Notes under the pieces: generated by a model
The model's database searches: none
What the model was told of the DNA's origin: nothing
Seen by the model: only the letters and a program-made list of their open reading frames with translations
Assembly (NCBI GenBank): GCA_030345135.1
Contig: CP128386.1
Coordinates: 215,029-279,028 of the forward strand
Reading direction: 5' to 3'
DNA: 64,000 bases
Origin: Chitinophagaceae bacterium DXS
GTDB lineage: Bacteria > Bacteroidota > Bacteroidia > Chitinophagales > Chitinophagaceae
In this document: piece by piece, positions 34,083-43,300 of the stretch
Layout of the letters: each line of letters starts with the position of its first letter
Numbering within the stretch: position 1 is the stretch's first letter
Translations under genes and position numbers: made by a program

Positions 34083-34766
34083 ATGGATGAAAAATCACAG
34101 CATCTGGATTCAATCAGGGATATTAAAAAAATGATGGAGAGAAGTAGCCGCTTTATCAGCCTCAGTGGTTTGAGCGGAGTAGCTGCAGGAATTTGTGCCC
34201 TGGTAGGAGCCTGGTTTGGTTACGGCATCGTTCATGGCAGCCATGGAGATGAAATTCGCAACAATCTGCTTCGCCTTCGTGATAAGGAGGGTGATATTTC
34301 CCTTGCTGATTATGCGGGCAATTCTTTATTAAAGATCGGTTTGCTGACATTTGCGGCAGCTTTTGTTTCAGCGTTTATTTTTACTTATATCAGAAGCAGG
34401 AAGAATCATACGCCGCTGTGGGGAACCACTGCAAGGCGCTTGATGGTAAATGTGTGTGTGCCAATAGCTGCTGGTGGCATTTACCTTTTAACATTATTGA
34501 AGTACGGCGTGTTTGGTCTGATCGCTCCGGGATGTCTTATATTTTATGGCCTGGCTTTAATTAATGCAAGCAAGTACACGTTGGTTGAAATCCGGTACCT
34601 CGGATACGGCCAGTTAATATTGGGAATAATAAATTTAGCTTATCCGGGTTACGGTCTTTATTTTTGGGCATTTGGATTTGGAATTTTACATATCGTGTAT
34701 GGAACGGTAATGTGGTGGAAGTATGAGCGAAATTCCGGTGATGAGTCAGCCGTTCATAACCAATAG
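34083..34766 (+). CDS. Multi-pass membrane protein of unknown function
   Basis: A 227-residue protein with about six hydrophobic helices after a polar N-terminus (MDEKSQHLDSIRDIKKMMERSSRF). No family is recognised with certainty. It forms an operon with the winged-helix regulator that starts 37 bases downstream, and shares an operator with creD, so a role in envelope homeostasis is likely. The ATG at 34083 lies only 6 bases after the operator, so the leader would be very short. Confidence 0.75.
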   Translation: MDEKSQHLDSIRDIKKMMERSSRFISLSGLSGVAAGICALVGAWFGYGIVHGSHGDEIRNNLLRLRDKEGDISLADYAGNSLLKIGLLTFAAAFVSAFIFTYIRSRKNHTPLWGTTARRLMVNVCVPIAAGGIYLLTLLKYGVFGLIAPGCLIFYGLALINASKYTLVEIRYLGYGQLILGIINLAYPGYGLYFWAFGFGILHIVYGTVMWWKYERNSGDESAVHNQ

Positions 34767-34803
34767 CGGTATATACATTAGCAGATAATGGCAATAGTTG
34801 CGC

Positions 34804-35103
34804 ATGAAGAATCCCATTGAGCATTTAAATAAAGTTTTTGACAGCAGGATCCGCCTGGGTATCATGAGCTCCCTTATGGTAAATGAGGAAGTAAGCTTTA
34901 ATGAATTGAAGGAGTTGATACAGGTTACGGATGGTAATCTTGCCAGCCATTTAAAGACGCTTGAGGAACATAAATTCGTTAAGGTACAGAAGGGATTTAT
35001 CGGAAGAAAAACGAATACAACTTACTCAATTACAAAATCAGGTGAAAAAGCATTTAAGTCACACATTGAAGCATTGGAGCAAATGCTCAAGTTCTTAGAA
35101 TAA
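34804..35103 (+). CDS. Winged-helix transcriptional regulator (HTH_34/MarR-ArsR-like)
   Basis: A 99-residue DNA-binding protein. Winged-helix residues (about 15-80) include the recognition region FNELKELIQVTDGNLASHLKTLEEHKFVKV and the wing KGFIGRKTNTTYSITKSGEKAF. This one-domain type commonly accompanies creD in Bacteroidota. The ATG at 34804 is preferred to a TTG six bases earlier. It probably binds the two identical dyads at 34060 and 35120, giving autoregulation and creD control. Confidence 0.88.
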   Translation: MKNPIEHLNKVFDSRIRLGIMSSLMVNEEVSFNELKELIQVTDGNLASHLKTLEEHKFVKVQKGFIGRKTNTTYSITKSGEKAFKSHIEALEQMLKFLE

Positions 35104-35119
35104 ATTTTTTTGTATTTAA

Positions 35120-35136
35120 ACTTTGTAATTCAAAGT
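35120..35136. promoter_or_regulatory. ACTTTG-N5-CAAAGT operator, copy 2, before creD
   Basis: The inverted repeat ACTTTGTAATTCAAAGT is followed by GCTTTTA, as in copy 1, and both copies are preceded by TGTATTTA. It ends 22 bases before the creD start codon. Confidence 0.68.
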
Positions 35137-35158
35137 GCTTTTAAAAAATAAAATTGAT

Positions 35159-36502
35159 ATGACAAATCCTTATGAACCCGGTACAGTACAGCCAAGAAAC
35201 TCAAACAAAACATTGGTTAAAGGTTTTATAACAGGCTTACTGATACTTGTTATGCTTATTCCGACCTTGTTTGTTCAAAGTCTTATCGTCGAGAGAAAAG
35301 AAAGGCAGAAAGAAGTGGTCGAGGAGGTAAGTAGTAAATGGGCGGGCGCCCAGGTTGTTAGCGGGCCATATATTGTGGTTCCATATGTAGACCCTTTAGC
35401 ATATTCGGAAGCGCAGAAAACTGGCCGTAGAAACATTATACTACTTCCTGATGATCTTAATCTGACAGGTGATCTGCTTCCCGAAAAAAGAAAAAGAAGC
35501 ATTTACAATGTAATGCTCTATCACAGCAATTTTAATGAGAAAGGTGCATTTAAGGTGAAATTACCTGCTGATATTGATGTGAAGAATCTTCTTTTGAAAG
35601 ATGCCAGGATTTGCGTGGGAATAAAAGATTTTAAAGGGATAGAGGAGAAAATGAGCATTGCGTTCAATGGCAGTCAATATGAACTATTGCCCGGACTGCC
35701 AACAGCACTTATTGACAGCCGGGGATTATCTGCGCCTGTTGATCTCACTAATGTGGACTTTGCAAAACCAATGCCTTTTGAAATTGATGTGAGATTAAAA
35801 GGAAGCGAAATGATTCGTTTCATGCCGTTAAGCGCTAACAGCAAATTTGCCTTACAGTCTTCCTGGCCAAATCCATCCTTTACCGGAAATGTAGTTCCAT
35901 CAGATTATACAGTTTCCGGTAAAGGATTCAATGCAACGTGGAAATTCAACTCTGCAAATCTTCCATTTCCAACAGTTATTACTGACTCGTTGCCGGACAA
36001 GCAAGATATCTCGTTCGGAGTGAGTCTTGTTCAACCGGCTGATCAGTATGCGAAAACTGAAAGATCAATCAAGTATGCGATATTGATTATTGGCTTGAGC
36101 TTTGGTCTTTTTTTCATAATCGAATTATTGCAGGATAAGCCATTACATCCATTACAATACATATTGGTAGGTCTGGCGCTCATTATATTTTATACGTTGC
36201 TGTTGTCTATAAGCGAGTTTATTTCTTTCAATTACGCCTACTTAATTGCCGCAATTGCAACAATATTTTTGATTGGCATGTATGCGCAGTCTCATTTTAG
36301 AAACAGGAAAACATCTGGCATACTTACAACTGGGCTTACGGTACTCTACGGTTTCATTTTCGCACTGATTAGTCTTGAAGATACAGCGCTTATCGTTGGC
36401 TCAATCGCGCTGTTTATTATACTGGCATTAGTAATGTTTGTAACAAGAAAAATCAATTGGTATAATCCGACTTTTAAGCCTTCAACGTTAAACCCGTTAT
36501 AA
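35159..36502 (+). CDS. creD: Cell envelope integrity protein CreD
   Basis: A 447-residue inner membrane protein: one helix near residues 20-42, a large extracytoplasmic domain (about 45-300, with SSKWAGAQVVSGPYIVVPY), then about five or six helices to the end. CreD proteins are induced by cell-wall stress in several bacteria, but their activity is not known. The ATG at 35159 is preferred; the GTG at 35135 lies inside the operator. The upstream winged-helix gene and shared dyad indicate its control. Confidence 0.88.
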   Translation: MTNPYEPGTVQPRNSNKTLVKGFITGLLILVMLIPTLFVQSLIVERKERQKEVVEEVSSKWAGAQVVSGPYIVVPYVDPLAYSEAQKTGRRNIILLPDDLNLTGDLLPEKRKRSIYNVMLYHSNFNEKGAFKVKLPADIDVKNLLLKDARICVGIKDFKGIEEKMSIAFNGSQYELLPGLPTALIDSRGLSAPVDLTNVDFAKPMPFEIDVRLKGSEMIRFMPLSANSKFALQSSWPNPSFTGNVVPSDYTVSGKGFNATWKFNSANLPFPTVITDSLPDKQDISFGVSLVQPADQYAKTERSIKYAILIIGLSFGLFFIIELLQDKPLHPLQYILVGLALIIFYTLLLSISEFISFNYAYLIAAIATIFLIGMYAQSHFRNRKTSGILTTGLTVLYGFIFALISLEDTALIVGSIALFIILALVMFVTRKINWYNPTFKPSTLNPL

Positions 36503-36633
36503 TCCCGATCCTGAACGAAAAACAAAAAGCAAAACCTTAAGTACGTCACTGAAGTGCAATACTTATTTAGTACATTACCTTAGTCAATCCGGTGTTAAAT
36601 GGTATTGCGCTTCGCGTACTTAAACTGAAAATC

Positions 36634-37014
36634 ATGAAACAACAGAATATATTTTCCACTTTCAAAAATGCAATAGAAGGTTGTGGTTATTTTTTTAAGA
36701 ACGAAAGAAATGGAAAGATTCAATTGGTTGCAGCCATCATTACTGTTGGGGCTGGAATATGGTTGAAGATATCCGGAATGGAGTGGATCATATTGTTGTT
36801 GTGCATAGCGGCCGTGTTTTCTCTGGAAATGCTAAATAGTGCCATCGAGCGAATATGCGACCTGGTTCAACCCGGGTTTCACCCTCTTGTAAAAATTATA
36901 AAAGATGTGGCTGCGGCAGCAGTGCTTGTTGCTGCGATTGCGTCAGTAGCAGTGGGGGCAATCATTTTTGTTCCCAAATTAATAACTCTGTTAAATGGCC
37001 ATGGCCATATTTAA
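36634..37014 (+). CDS. dgkA: Diacylglycerol/undecaprenol kinase family protein
   Basis: A 126-residue integral membrane kinase with three helices. The family signature is in FSLEMLNSAIERICDLVQP (about residues 66-84, with E, N and E residues for catalysis) and the NERNGKIQL segment precedes helix 1. Members phosphorylate diacylglycerol or undecaprenol. The ATG at 36634 is chosen because the longer frame from 36592 adds a non-conserved stretch. Confidence 0.9.
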   Translation: MKQQNIFSTFKNAIEGCGYFFKNERNGKIQLVAAIITVGAGIWLKISGMEWIILLLCIAAVFSLEMLNSAIERICDLVQPGFHPLVKIIKDVAAAAVLVAAIASVAVGAIIFVPKLITLLNGHGHI

Positions 37015-37026
37015 AACTTTGATGAA

Positions 37027-37677
37027 ATGAAAATGCGTGTTAAGTTATCTGCAGCGGAAAAAATGCTGGCAATTTGTATCTTTTTTAATCTTGCTTTATT
37101 TGTTGCGAGGTTCATTTATACCCGCGAACTGAATTATGGATTTTATATCTGGAATACTTTTTTAGCTGTTGTGCCAATGCTATTCAGTCGCAGGCTTTAC
37201 AAACATGAAAAAATCTCTTTCTCATCTTCAATGTTGGTGGCCGGATGGTTACTGTTTTTCCCGAATGCACCCTATCTTATCACCGACTTGTTTCACTTTG
37301 AACAGCGCCCTAATGTGCCGTTCTGGTTTGATCTTTTATTAGTTGTTTCCGGGGCCTGGAATGGTCTTATTCTTGGATTCATCTCTTTAATACAAGTAGA
37401 ACAATTTCTAGCCAAACATGTAGCTAAGAAATGGATGAAGATCATCAGCGCGGTTCTTATCCTGTTATGTGGTTATGGTGTTTATCTCGGCCGTTTTTTA
37501 CGATTTAATAGCTGGAATATCATAGATCAGCCTTTTACTTTGATCAGGTCTTCGGCAAGCCACGTGCTGCTTCCACATCAGCATTTGCAGGCCTGGGCAT
37601 TTACGCTGTCATTTAGCGCGCTTTTATATATAATCTATGTTACCATAAAAAAGCTGCCGGGGTGGAGTGAGGCGTAG
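37027..37677 (+). CDS. DUF1361-type membrane protein
   Basis: A 216-residue protein with about six or seven helices. The PNAPYLITDLFHF segment (about residues 79-91), and YLGRFLRFNSWNI farther on, are characteristic of DUF1361. The function of the family is unknown. It follows dgkA by 12 bases, so the two are probably co-transcribed. Confidence 0.82.
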   Translation: MKMRVKLSAAEKMLAICIFFNLALFVARFIYTRELNYGFYIWNTFLAVVPMLFSRRLYKHEKISFSSSMLVAGWLLFFPNAPYLITDLFHFEQRPNVPFWFDLLLVVSGAWNGLILGFISLIQVEQFLAKHVAKKWMKIISAVLILLCGYGVYLGRFLRFNSWNIIDQPFTLIRSSASHVLLPHQHLQAWAFTLSFSALLYIIYVTIKKLPGWSEA

Positions 37678-37867
37678 GGACTAATCAGGCGCTGCACGTA
37701 TTACGAATTCTGCTTCAGCCTGGTAATTTGTTGTTGGCAGGCTAAACTCATACCGGCGCCTAATATCAACAATGGCGGTCAAAATCTACATCCGCATTGT
37801 TACGTCGACAGGAAAATATGGTGTATTACAATCAAAGAAGTAATGACAGTATATTTTTTGTCGGTAG

Positions 37868-38014
37868 CCCGTAGGGCTTTAAGCTCAATAGAAGTCCTGA
37901 CATACAAGGTCCTTATTGTCCGTAGGACATTAACCCCTTTTATAGTGTTAAAACCCCAGCCGGGATAAGATGTTCGCAGTTCAAAGATTTCTATTGAGCT
38001 TAATTCCCTACGGG
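37868..38014. repeat. MITE-like element with 28-bp imperfect terminal inverted repeats
   Basis: The left arm, 37868-37895 (CCCGTAGGGCTTTAAGCTCA...), and the right arm, 37987-38014 (...TTGAGCTTAATTCCCTACGGG), match as inverted repeats at 25 of 28 positions. A further small palindrome GTCC-GTA-GGAC lies between them (37918-37928). The total length is 147 bases. No transposase is encoded. Confidence 0.65.
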
Positions 38015-38069
38015 AAAAACTGTCACTGTTGTAAAAATTGTCATGTGATGTAACCAATATCCAATGATG

Positions 38070-38098
38070 CCAAAAAAACGGCCCCGCATGTGCGGGGC
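38070..38098 (-). terminator. Terminator of the TolB/barrel protein gene
   Basis: A GCCCCGCA/TGCGGGGC stem (38081-38088 with 38091-38098), read on the minus strand, ends in CG and seven T residues. Confidence 0.82.
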
Positions 38099-38165
38099 AG
38101 TTGCGTATCAAAACCCATTTGAATTTGTACTGAATTGATTGTTTTATTTCGTTTCTTAAAACATC

Positions 38166-41100
38166 TTAGAAATCCAGACCCAATGCAAAGTACCACATTG
38201 GCTTGCCTCTGAAGAATCCATTCATTGGCCAGGCTGTATCAAGTTTCAGGAAGTAGCCCAATAAAGTGCTTCTCACACCAAAACCATAACCACCGGCAAA
38301 CGGACCAACACCACCTGCTTTAAGACGTAACACTACAGGATTAGAAGAACCTTCACCCGGTAATACCATTGTTGGTCTTTCTATATTCTTGGGGGAACCG
38401 TTCCATGCAGTTCCAAGATCAAAAAACTGTACAACCTGGAAATTACGAAGGAACGCATTGTTCACCGGCTTATTAAAGAATGTGGTGAAGATCGGCAAAC
38501 GGAATTCACTATTGATTACAACAGCATTGTTGCCGTTCGCGATGTTTTGCTTAAATCCGCGCATATTCAGCGTGAGTGACTGGAACGCATATTGCGCATC
38601 CGGCGCCGGTCTGTTGTCGTTATAGAACTTCGGACCAACCCATCCGTCCACACCACCCAGGTAATACAAAATTTTTGCATCGCCGTAAGAGAAGTCACCT
38701 GCACCTCTTACCGCCCAGATAAAGTTGCGATAGATCTTTAAATAATGACGCGCGTCAAATCCTACGTTCAAAGTGTTTTTGCCTTTTAAGGAAGAGCCTT
38801 TGCTCAGGGGGAAATAATAATCAGCATATACTTTCCAGCGCAAACCATTCCAAATATTTTGTGCGGGATTCAATGTGTTGTCATGCACGTATTCTATGTG
38901 TGAAACAAAAGTTGTTGCTGTTGAATCACCCAATGTAAGTCCTAAAGAATCAGGAACTACGCCAGCGAAATAAGGACGAACAACACCTTTATCTGTTCTT
39001 ACACCAGCCTGCAACCTGATGCTTTTAACTTCGTTCAAAGGCATGGCAAGGTTAACCTGGTAAAGATTAGTGTATACCATGTTTGAGTAATCAGACTTCA
39101 AACTGCCAGGTCCGAAGAACAGCGGATAATTTCTAACATTACTTCTGTAATAAGTAAGCCCCCAGTCTATTCTCTTGCGTAAATTCTGGAAAGAAATAAA
39201 GAAGTCTTTATCACTGATGGTAGTGCCAAACCTAAACCCGCCGATAAACTTAATGTCCTCAAAAAGGTCACTTACGCCCACCCTGAAAGTGAAGTTGATA
39301 TCGTTGGCATTGTTAAGCTGAATCGGGCCATAACCATATGTATATGGTTGGAACCTATTCACCAGGATGTTGTTGGTAATGCCTGCAACCAGGTAGTCCG
39401 CGCTGAACTTAAGGCGATAATTGAATAGCTGCGATTTTTCCAGCGTTGTAGGTGCGGGCTTTAGTTGAGGAACAAAAAAAGCATTGTTTTGTTGAGCTGC
39501 AGATGTGTCAGGATGCGCAATTGCAGAATCATTTTTGTGCTCCTCCTCAAACTCATTCTGGAAAATGTTATCAAATGGTTTGGCAGGATTGGATGTGTCG
39601 CCTCCCGGCCTTACCTGTATCGCTTTACCGGAAGCTGCCTTTTGCTGATCCAGCAATCTTTTTGCATATACGGTAGGCCTTGCATTTACATTGCGTTTGC
39701 GCAGCGTAACAGAGTCCACCCTTAATTTGTACAAAAACTTGTAGTCACCTTCTCTTCTTACCTCTGTAACCTGTCCGTTGTTACCTGCAACTCTTGATTC
39801 AAGCAGGCTGCTTTGGTAGTTGGTAATCGGGAAAGTGTACGTAGAATCTTTGTAAACCTGGAAATAGCTCAGGCTGTCCGGTTCCGGCTTCTGCCATGCT
39901 TTTAACGTAGAGTCAAGTTCTTTCTCGTCAGGGTTACGTAATATTTCATCTCCAATGTAATACAACGTATCCAGTCCATCTCTCTTTGTTGAAAAGAAGC
40001 CGGCCCAACGGTTTCCAATACCATTTTCATCACTTACAAATGTAAAGTGGTTGGTATTGTACTGTGTAGGATAGCGTGCATTACCGAGCTTCACATTGGT
40101 AAGCTGGGTTATTTGTTTTAACTCGCTGTTATTGTTGATGTCAACCAGGAATACATTATACCTGTTGCGGCTGGGTAATACGGTATCTCCTTTTGGCGCG
40201 TTAGGGCCGGGACGATTGGATGAAAAAATAATACCTGTTCTGTTCGGGAACGAAACGATAGAGGGATCCAGATCGTCATAAACATCATTGGTGATCTGCT
40301 TAAACTTGTTGTTGTCTATCTTATAAGTATAGATGTCCGTATGACCATTTTTTACCGCACTCATCAGGAGCGTATTGGCATCCAGCATGAAGCTGGCATC
40401 AACTATCTGGTCAACGCCTTCAATAACCTGTTTAAAGCGTTTGAGATTGGCAATAACATCATATACAAACATGTTGATCTTGCCATCTCTCCAGTAAATG
40501 ACCAATAGTCTTGAACCTTTTACATCCCATGCAACTATCGGATAATTTGGATTGATATTACCGGAATAAGTACGAACACCATATTTCAATAATGTTTTTG
40601 ATTCGGAGAAGTTGTCAACGAGTTTTACGCTGTAAACGCCTTTTTTGAACTCAACAACAGCATAAGCGTTGTTTTTAGCATTTGGGTTTGCTGCAAATCT
40701 GTAATAATCGGCTTTAGTTGTTTCTTCAACAACGGTCAGCCGGCCTCTGGGTGCATTGCGGCGTTGTTTAATATCTTTCAGGTATTTATCCTGTTCATAT
40801 TGCATGAATTCTTCCAGTACTTCTTTGAATTTCTTTTTGCAGATTTTCAGCGCGGCAGTATTCAGGTTTTTGTATAAACGCGCCAGGTAAAGGAAATAAG
40901 TAACATTCTCGGGTTTATATCTTTCTGCAATATAATACCAGAAGCTATGACCGGCCAATGTGGGTTTGTCAAATGCAAACTGGTAAAAGGTATTGTAGTT
41001 GCCGCTTAAAATTGCACTTTTAAGATCATCATCTTTTTGCGGGTTCCACTGTTCAGCTATATATTCAACGTAGCCATCTGTAAGCCACTTGGGCAAATCA

Positions 41101-41606
41101 AGCAATGCCTGGTTGCTTGCAAATTCTCCAACATCATCACCAAACAGAATATTATCTGTTAAAATACGTGCAATACCCTCTCTTATTTGTCTGCGTAAAA
41201 CATTGTGGTCGCCATTGAAGTACATCACCATTTTGTTATTAACAAGTTTGGTAAGTCCTCCTGCATTTTGCCAATCAATGCCAATGCCTATGTTGCTGGA
41301 TTTATAGTCGTCATAAGTATTATATACCACAATGTTGGCTCTGCGTTGCAATGAATATTCCACGGCATCTTCAAGTCCCTGCAATTCTTCTTCAGCAACC
41401 TGGGCAACATACTTACCTAATTCAAGACCGTTCTGATTAAAGTAAACGTTGAAATTGGGTGACTGATAATTTTTCCAAACGAACTTTTTATGCTGAATGC
41501 GGTTTTTACCAAACTCTACGGTATTAACCTGAGCCTGAAGCAAAAACGGAAGAAAACTTGCAACGATAAAAAAACACAAGCCATTCTTAAGGCATTTAAC
41601 TTTCAT
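38166..41606 (-). CDS. Large exported protein: peptidase-MA-like, TolB-like propeller and outer membrane barrel regions
   Basis: A 1146-residue protein with a signal peptide (about residues 1-25). The N-terminal region (about 40-270) resembles gluzincin peptidase-MA proteins (LPKWLTDGYVEYIAEQW at about 171-187). The HExxH zinc motif expected about 40 residues earlier is REGIARI, so it is probably not a peptidase. Next come WD40/PD40-like propeller repeats (about 300-560, including DLDPSIVSFPNRTGIIFSSNRPG). The C-terminal third (about 725-1146) is beta-rich and ends in MWYFALGLDF, like an Omp85/BamA-type barrel. It probably works at the outer membrane. The function is unknown. Confidence 0.65.
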   Translation of the reverse strand: MKVKCLKNGLCFFIVASFLPFLLQAQVNTVEFGKNRIQHKKFVWKNYQSPNFNVYFNQNGLELGKYVAQVAEEELQGLEDAVEYSLQRRANIVVYNTYDDYKSSNIGIGIDWQNAGGLTKLVNNKMVMYFNGDHNVLRRQIREGIARILTDNILFGDDVGEFASNQALLDLPKWLTDGYVEYIAEQWNPQKDDDLKSAILSGNYNTFYQFAFDKPTLAGHSFWYYIAERYKPENVTYFLYLARLYKNLNTAALKICKKKFKEVLEEFMQYEQDKYLKDIKQRRNAPRGRLTVVEETTKADYYRFAANPNAKNNAYAVVEFKKGVYSVKLVDNFSESKTLLKYGVRTYSGNINPNYPIVAWDVKGSRLLVIYWRDGKINMFVYDVIANLKRFKQVIEGVDQIVDASFMLDANTLLMSAVKNGHTDIYTYKIDNNKFKQITNDVYDDLDPSIVSFPNRTGIIFSSNRPGPNAPKGDTVLPSRNRYNVFLVDINNNSELKQITQLTNVKLGNARYPTQYNTNHFTFVSDENGIGNRWAGFFSTKRDGLDTLYYIGDEILRNPDEKELDSTLKAWQKPEPDSLSYFQVYKDSTYTFPITNYQSSLLESRVAGNNGQVTEVRREGDYKFLYKLRVDSVTLRKRNVNARPTVYAKRLLDQQKAASGKAIQVRPGGDTSNPAKPFDNIFQNEFEEEHKNDSAIAHPDTSAAQQNNAFFVPQLKPAPTTLEKSQLFNYRLKFSADYLVAGITNNILVNRFQPYTYGYGPIQLNNANDINFTFRVGVSDLFEDIKFIGGFRFGTTISDKDFFISFQNLRKRIDWGLTYYRSNVRNYPLFFGPGSLKSDYSNMVYTNLYQVNLAMPLNEVKSIRLQAGVRTDKGVVRPYFAGVVPDSLGLTLGDSTATTFVSHIEYVHDNTLNPAQNIWNGLRWKVYADYYFPLSKGSSLKGKNTLNVGFDARHYLKIYRNFIWAVRGAGDFSYGDAKILYYLGGVDGWVGPKFYNDNRPAPDAQYAFQSLTLNMRGFKQNIANGNNAVVINSEFRLPIFTTFFNKPVNNAFLRNFQVVQFFDLGTAWNGSPKNIERPTMVLPGEGSSNPVVLRLKAGGVGPFAGGYGFGVRSTLLGYFLKLDTAWPMNGFFRGKPMWYFALGLDF

Positions 41607-41723
41607 ATCCGATCTTTAGAATTTTAAAATTAGCATAATACTTTTATACTTGACAAGGATTAATTTGTTGCGATTCGGTGCTTATCAGGGCGTAAAAGTA
41701 TAAGGCGTCGTAAAAATACAATT

Positions 41724-42365
41724 ATGATCTCCATCTCGTTCTTTACATTCAGTCCTATCCAGGAAAATACATATTTGCTCCACAACGAAAAAGGCGAAGC
41801 GCTTATTATAGATCCGGGTTGTTATTTTTCCGCTGAGAATGAAACGTTAAAAGAGCATATTTTAAAGGCTGGATTAACACCTGTTCAGCTACTTAATACC
41901 CACTGTCACCTGGATCATGTTTTTGGGAATAAATGGGTGGCTAAAACATACGGTTTGGAACTATACATACATCCTGATGAAGAGAAGATGCTGGAGCTGG
42001 CGCCACAATCAGGATTGATGTATGGCCTGGGCTTTGACAATTACAAGGGGTCTTTACATTTTCTCAACGAAGGAGATGTTGTGAAACTAGGGGATGATGA
42101 ACTAAAAGTTATTCTTGCGCCAGGCCATTCACCCGGCAGTATTTGCTTCTATAACGAAAAGCAGCATTTTTTAATTGGGGGAGATGTACTATTCCAGGAA
42201 AGCATCGGCAGAACGGATCTTCCTTTTGGAAATCATGAACAGTTACTGAAAAACATAAAGGAGAAGCTGTATATTTTGCCGGACGAGACAGTTGTCTATC
42301 CCGGACATGGGCCATCAACAACAATCGGGCACGAAAAAAAGCACAATCCGTTTGTGAGAGCATAG
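41724..42365 (+). CDS. MBL-fold metallo-hydrolase (glyoxalase II-like)
   Basis: A 213-residue metallo-beta-lactamase fold enzyme. Zinc ligands are in THCHLDH (about residues 59-65), GHSPGS, GGDVLF and YPGHGP. The beginning FTFSPIQENTYLLHNEKGEALIIDPG matches the hydroxyacylglutathione hydrolase-like subgroup. It may act on glutathione or bacillithiol thioesters. It is divergent from the large barrel-protein gene. Confidence 0.9.
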   Translation: MISISFFTFSPIQENTYLLHNEKGEALIIDPGCYFSAENETLKEHILKAGLTPVQLLNTHCHLDHVFGNKWVAKTYGLELYIHPDEEKMLELAPQSGLMYGLGFDNYKGSLHFLNEGDVVKLGDDELKVILAPGHSPGSICFYNEKQHFLIGGDVLFQESIGRTDLPFGNHEQLLKNIKEKLYILPDETVVYPGHGPSTTIGHEKKHNPFVRA

Positions 42366-42395
42366 AGGTTAATTTTGATTATCGATGATAAAAAA

Positions 42396-42433
42396 CAAAA
42401 GCTGCTTAACGGAATGCCGGGAAGCAGCTTTTG
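42396..42433. terminator. Bidirectional terminator between MBL hydrolase and NIPSNAP genes
   Basis: A perfect 12-bp stem, CAAAAGCTGCTT (42396-42407) with AAGCAGCTTTTG (42422-42433), has T-rich ends on both strands and lies between two convergent genes. Confidence 0.8.
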
Positions 42434-42453
42434 CCATAATAGCTTAGGCTTAT

Positions 42454-43239
42454 TTAATAATCAGAGTATTCTGTTGGATGCAGAAAAATGATGTCGCTTT
42501 TTGAAACAGTATTTTTATATTCTGGCATTGCGGACAATTTTTTCCAAAACGCATCATCGGAAAATGCCTTCCAATGAGCATCCCTGTCGGCCATATTTTC
42601 AAACGTTGTCATATACATCAGGTTAGGCATACGGCTACCTGCGATAACTTCGGAATAGAAAACAGCATTAAAGTTTAATCTTTTAAACAGATCAATCTCG
42701 CCGCCTTCATTAAACATTTCCACTTTTTTGCGATACAGCTTTTCTGTTGGTCCTTCATAACTGCGAAGTTCATAAATACGTTCTGACTTAGGTCCTTTGA
42801 GATTTGGTTTGGAAGACTCTGGTGCCAGGTGAAATGCATGTAATAAAATGGATTCGAAGCGGGTAAATGGTGCCTGGTTATAAGCTGCATCAATATAGTC
42901 TTTACCCGCAGATATATAGGCTGCGTCGTTGTCCAGTTTCTTTTGAATGCCTGTCATGTTCTCCAGAGATCCAAACGGAATGAGTACATAGAAAGATTTT
43001 ACGGCTGCAGTATCGTTGGCAACAGCTTTAAACGCACCCACAGAGCTAACACCATTCCTGTGCAACGCCGGTATAAGTGCCTGCTGAAGATACGTGTCAA
43101 TTGCTTTTTCCTGGGAAGCAGAAGTGTAATGGTAAACTTTGAGTTCGTAATACTCCCTTTTTTTGTCTTTCGCAGTGGCAGCAAACGATAGGAATAATGC
43201 AATGCAAACGGTTGCATATTGCTTTAGAAAATTTCTCAT
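42454..43239 (-). CDS. NIPSNAP family protein, exported
   Basis: A 261-residue protein with a signal peptide (about 1-23) and two NIPSNAP-like ferredoxin-fold domains (about residues 29-135 and 145-255). The second begins RIYELRSYEGPTEKLYRKKVEMF. NIPSNAP proteins are small dimeric alpha-beta barrels of unclear role. The exported two-domain form is common in Bacteroidota. Confidence 0.85.
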   Translation of the reverse strand: MRNFLKQYATVCIALFLSFAATAKDKKREYYELKVYHYTSASQEKAIDTYLQQALIPALHRNGVSSVGAFKAVANDTAAVKSFYVLIPFGSLENMTGIQKKLDNDAAYISAGKDYIDAAYNQAPFTRFESILLHAFHLAPESSKPNLKGPKSERIYELRSYEGPTEKLYRKKVEMFNEGGEIDLFKRLNFNAVFYSEVIAGSRMPNLMYMTTFENMADRDAHWKAFSDDAFWKKLSAMPEYKNTVSKSDIIFLHPTEYSDY

Positions 43240-43300
43240 AATAACAAGATTGGTGTTTTAAAGTGGATCTAAAGGTATCCAAATTAGGATAGCATGCCAA

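Larger units (their letters stand above)
37678..38165. other. Intergenic region with inverted-repeat element
   Basis: This 488-base region holds an inverted-repeat element at 37868-38014 and a terminator at 38072-38098. A 103-codon ORF on the minus strand across it follows the repeat and is not considered a gene. Confidence 0.6.

Noticed and set aside
35135..35158. GTG start of creD at 35135
   Set aside because: It lies within the operator dyad and promoter region. The ATG at 35159 starts at the usual place.
37800..38111. 103-residue ORF on the minus strand in the creD-TolB intergenic region
   Set aside because: It runs through the inverted-repeat element and a terminator, has no supported start, and the composition follows the repeat.
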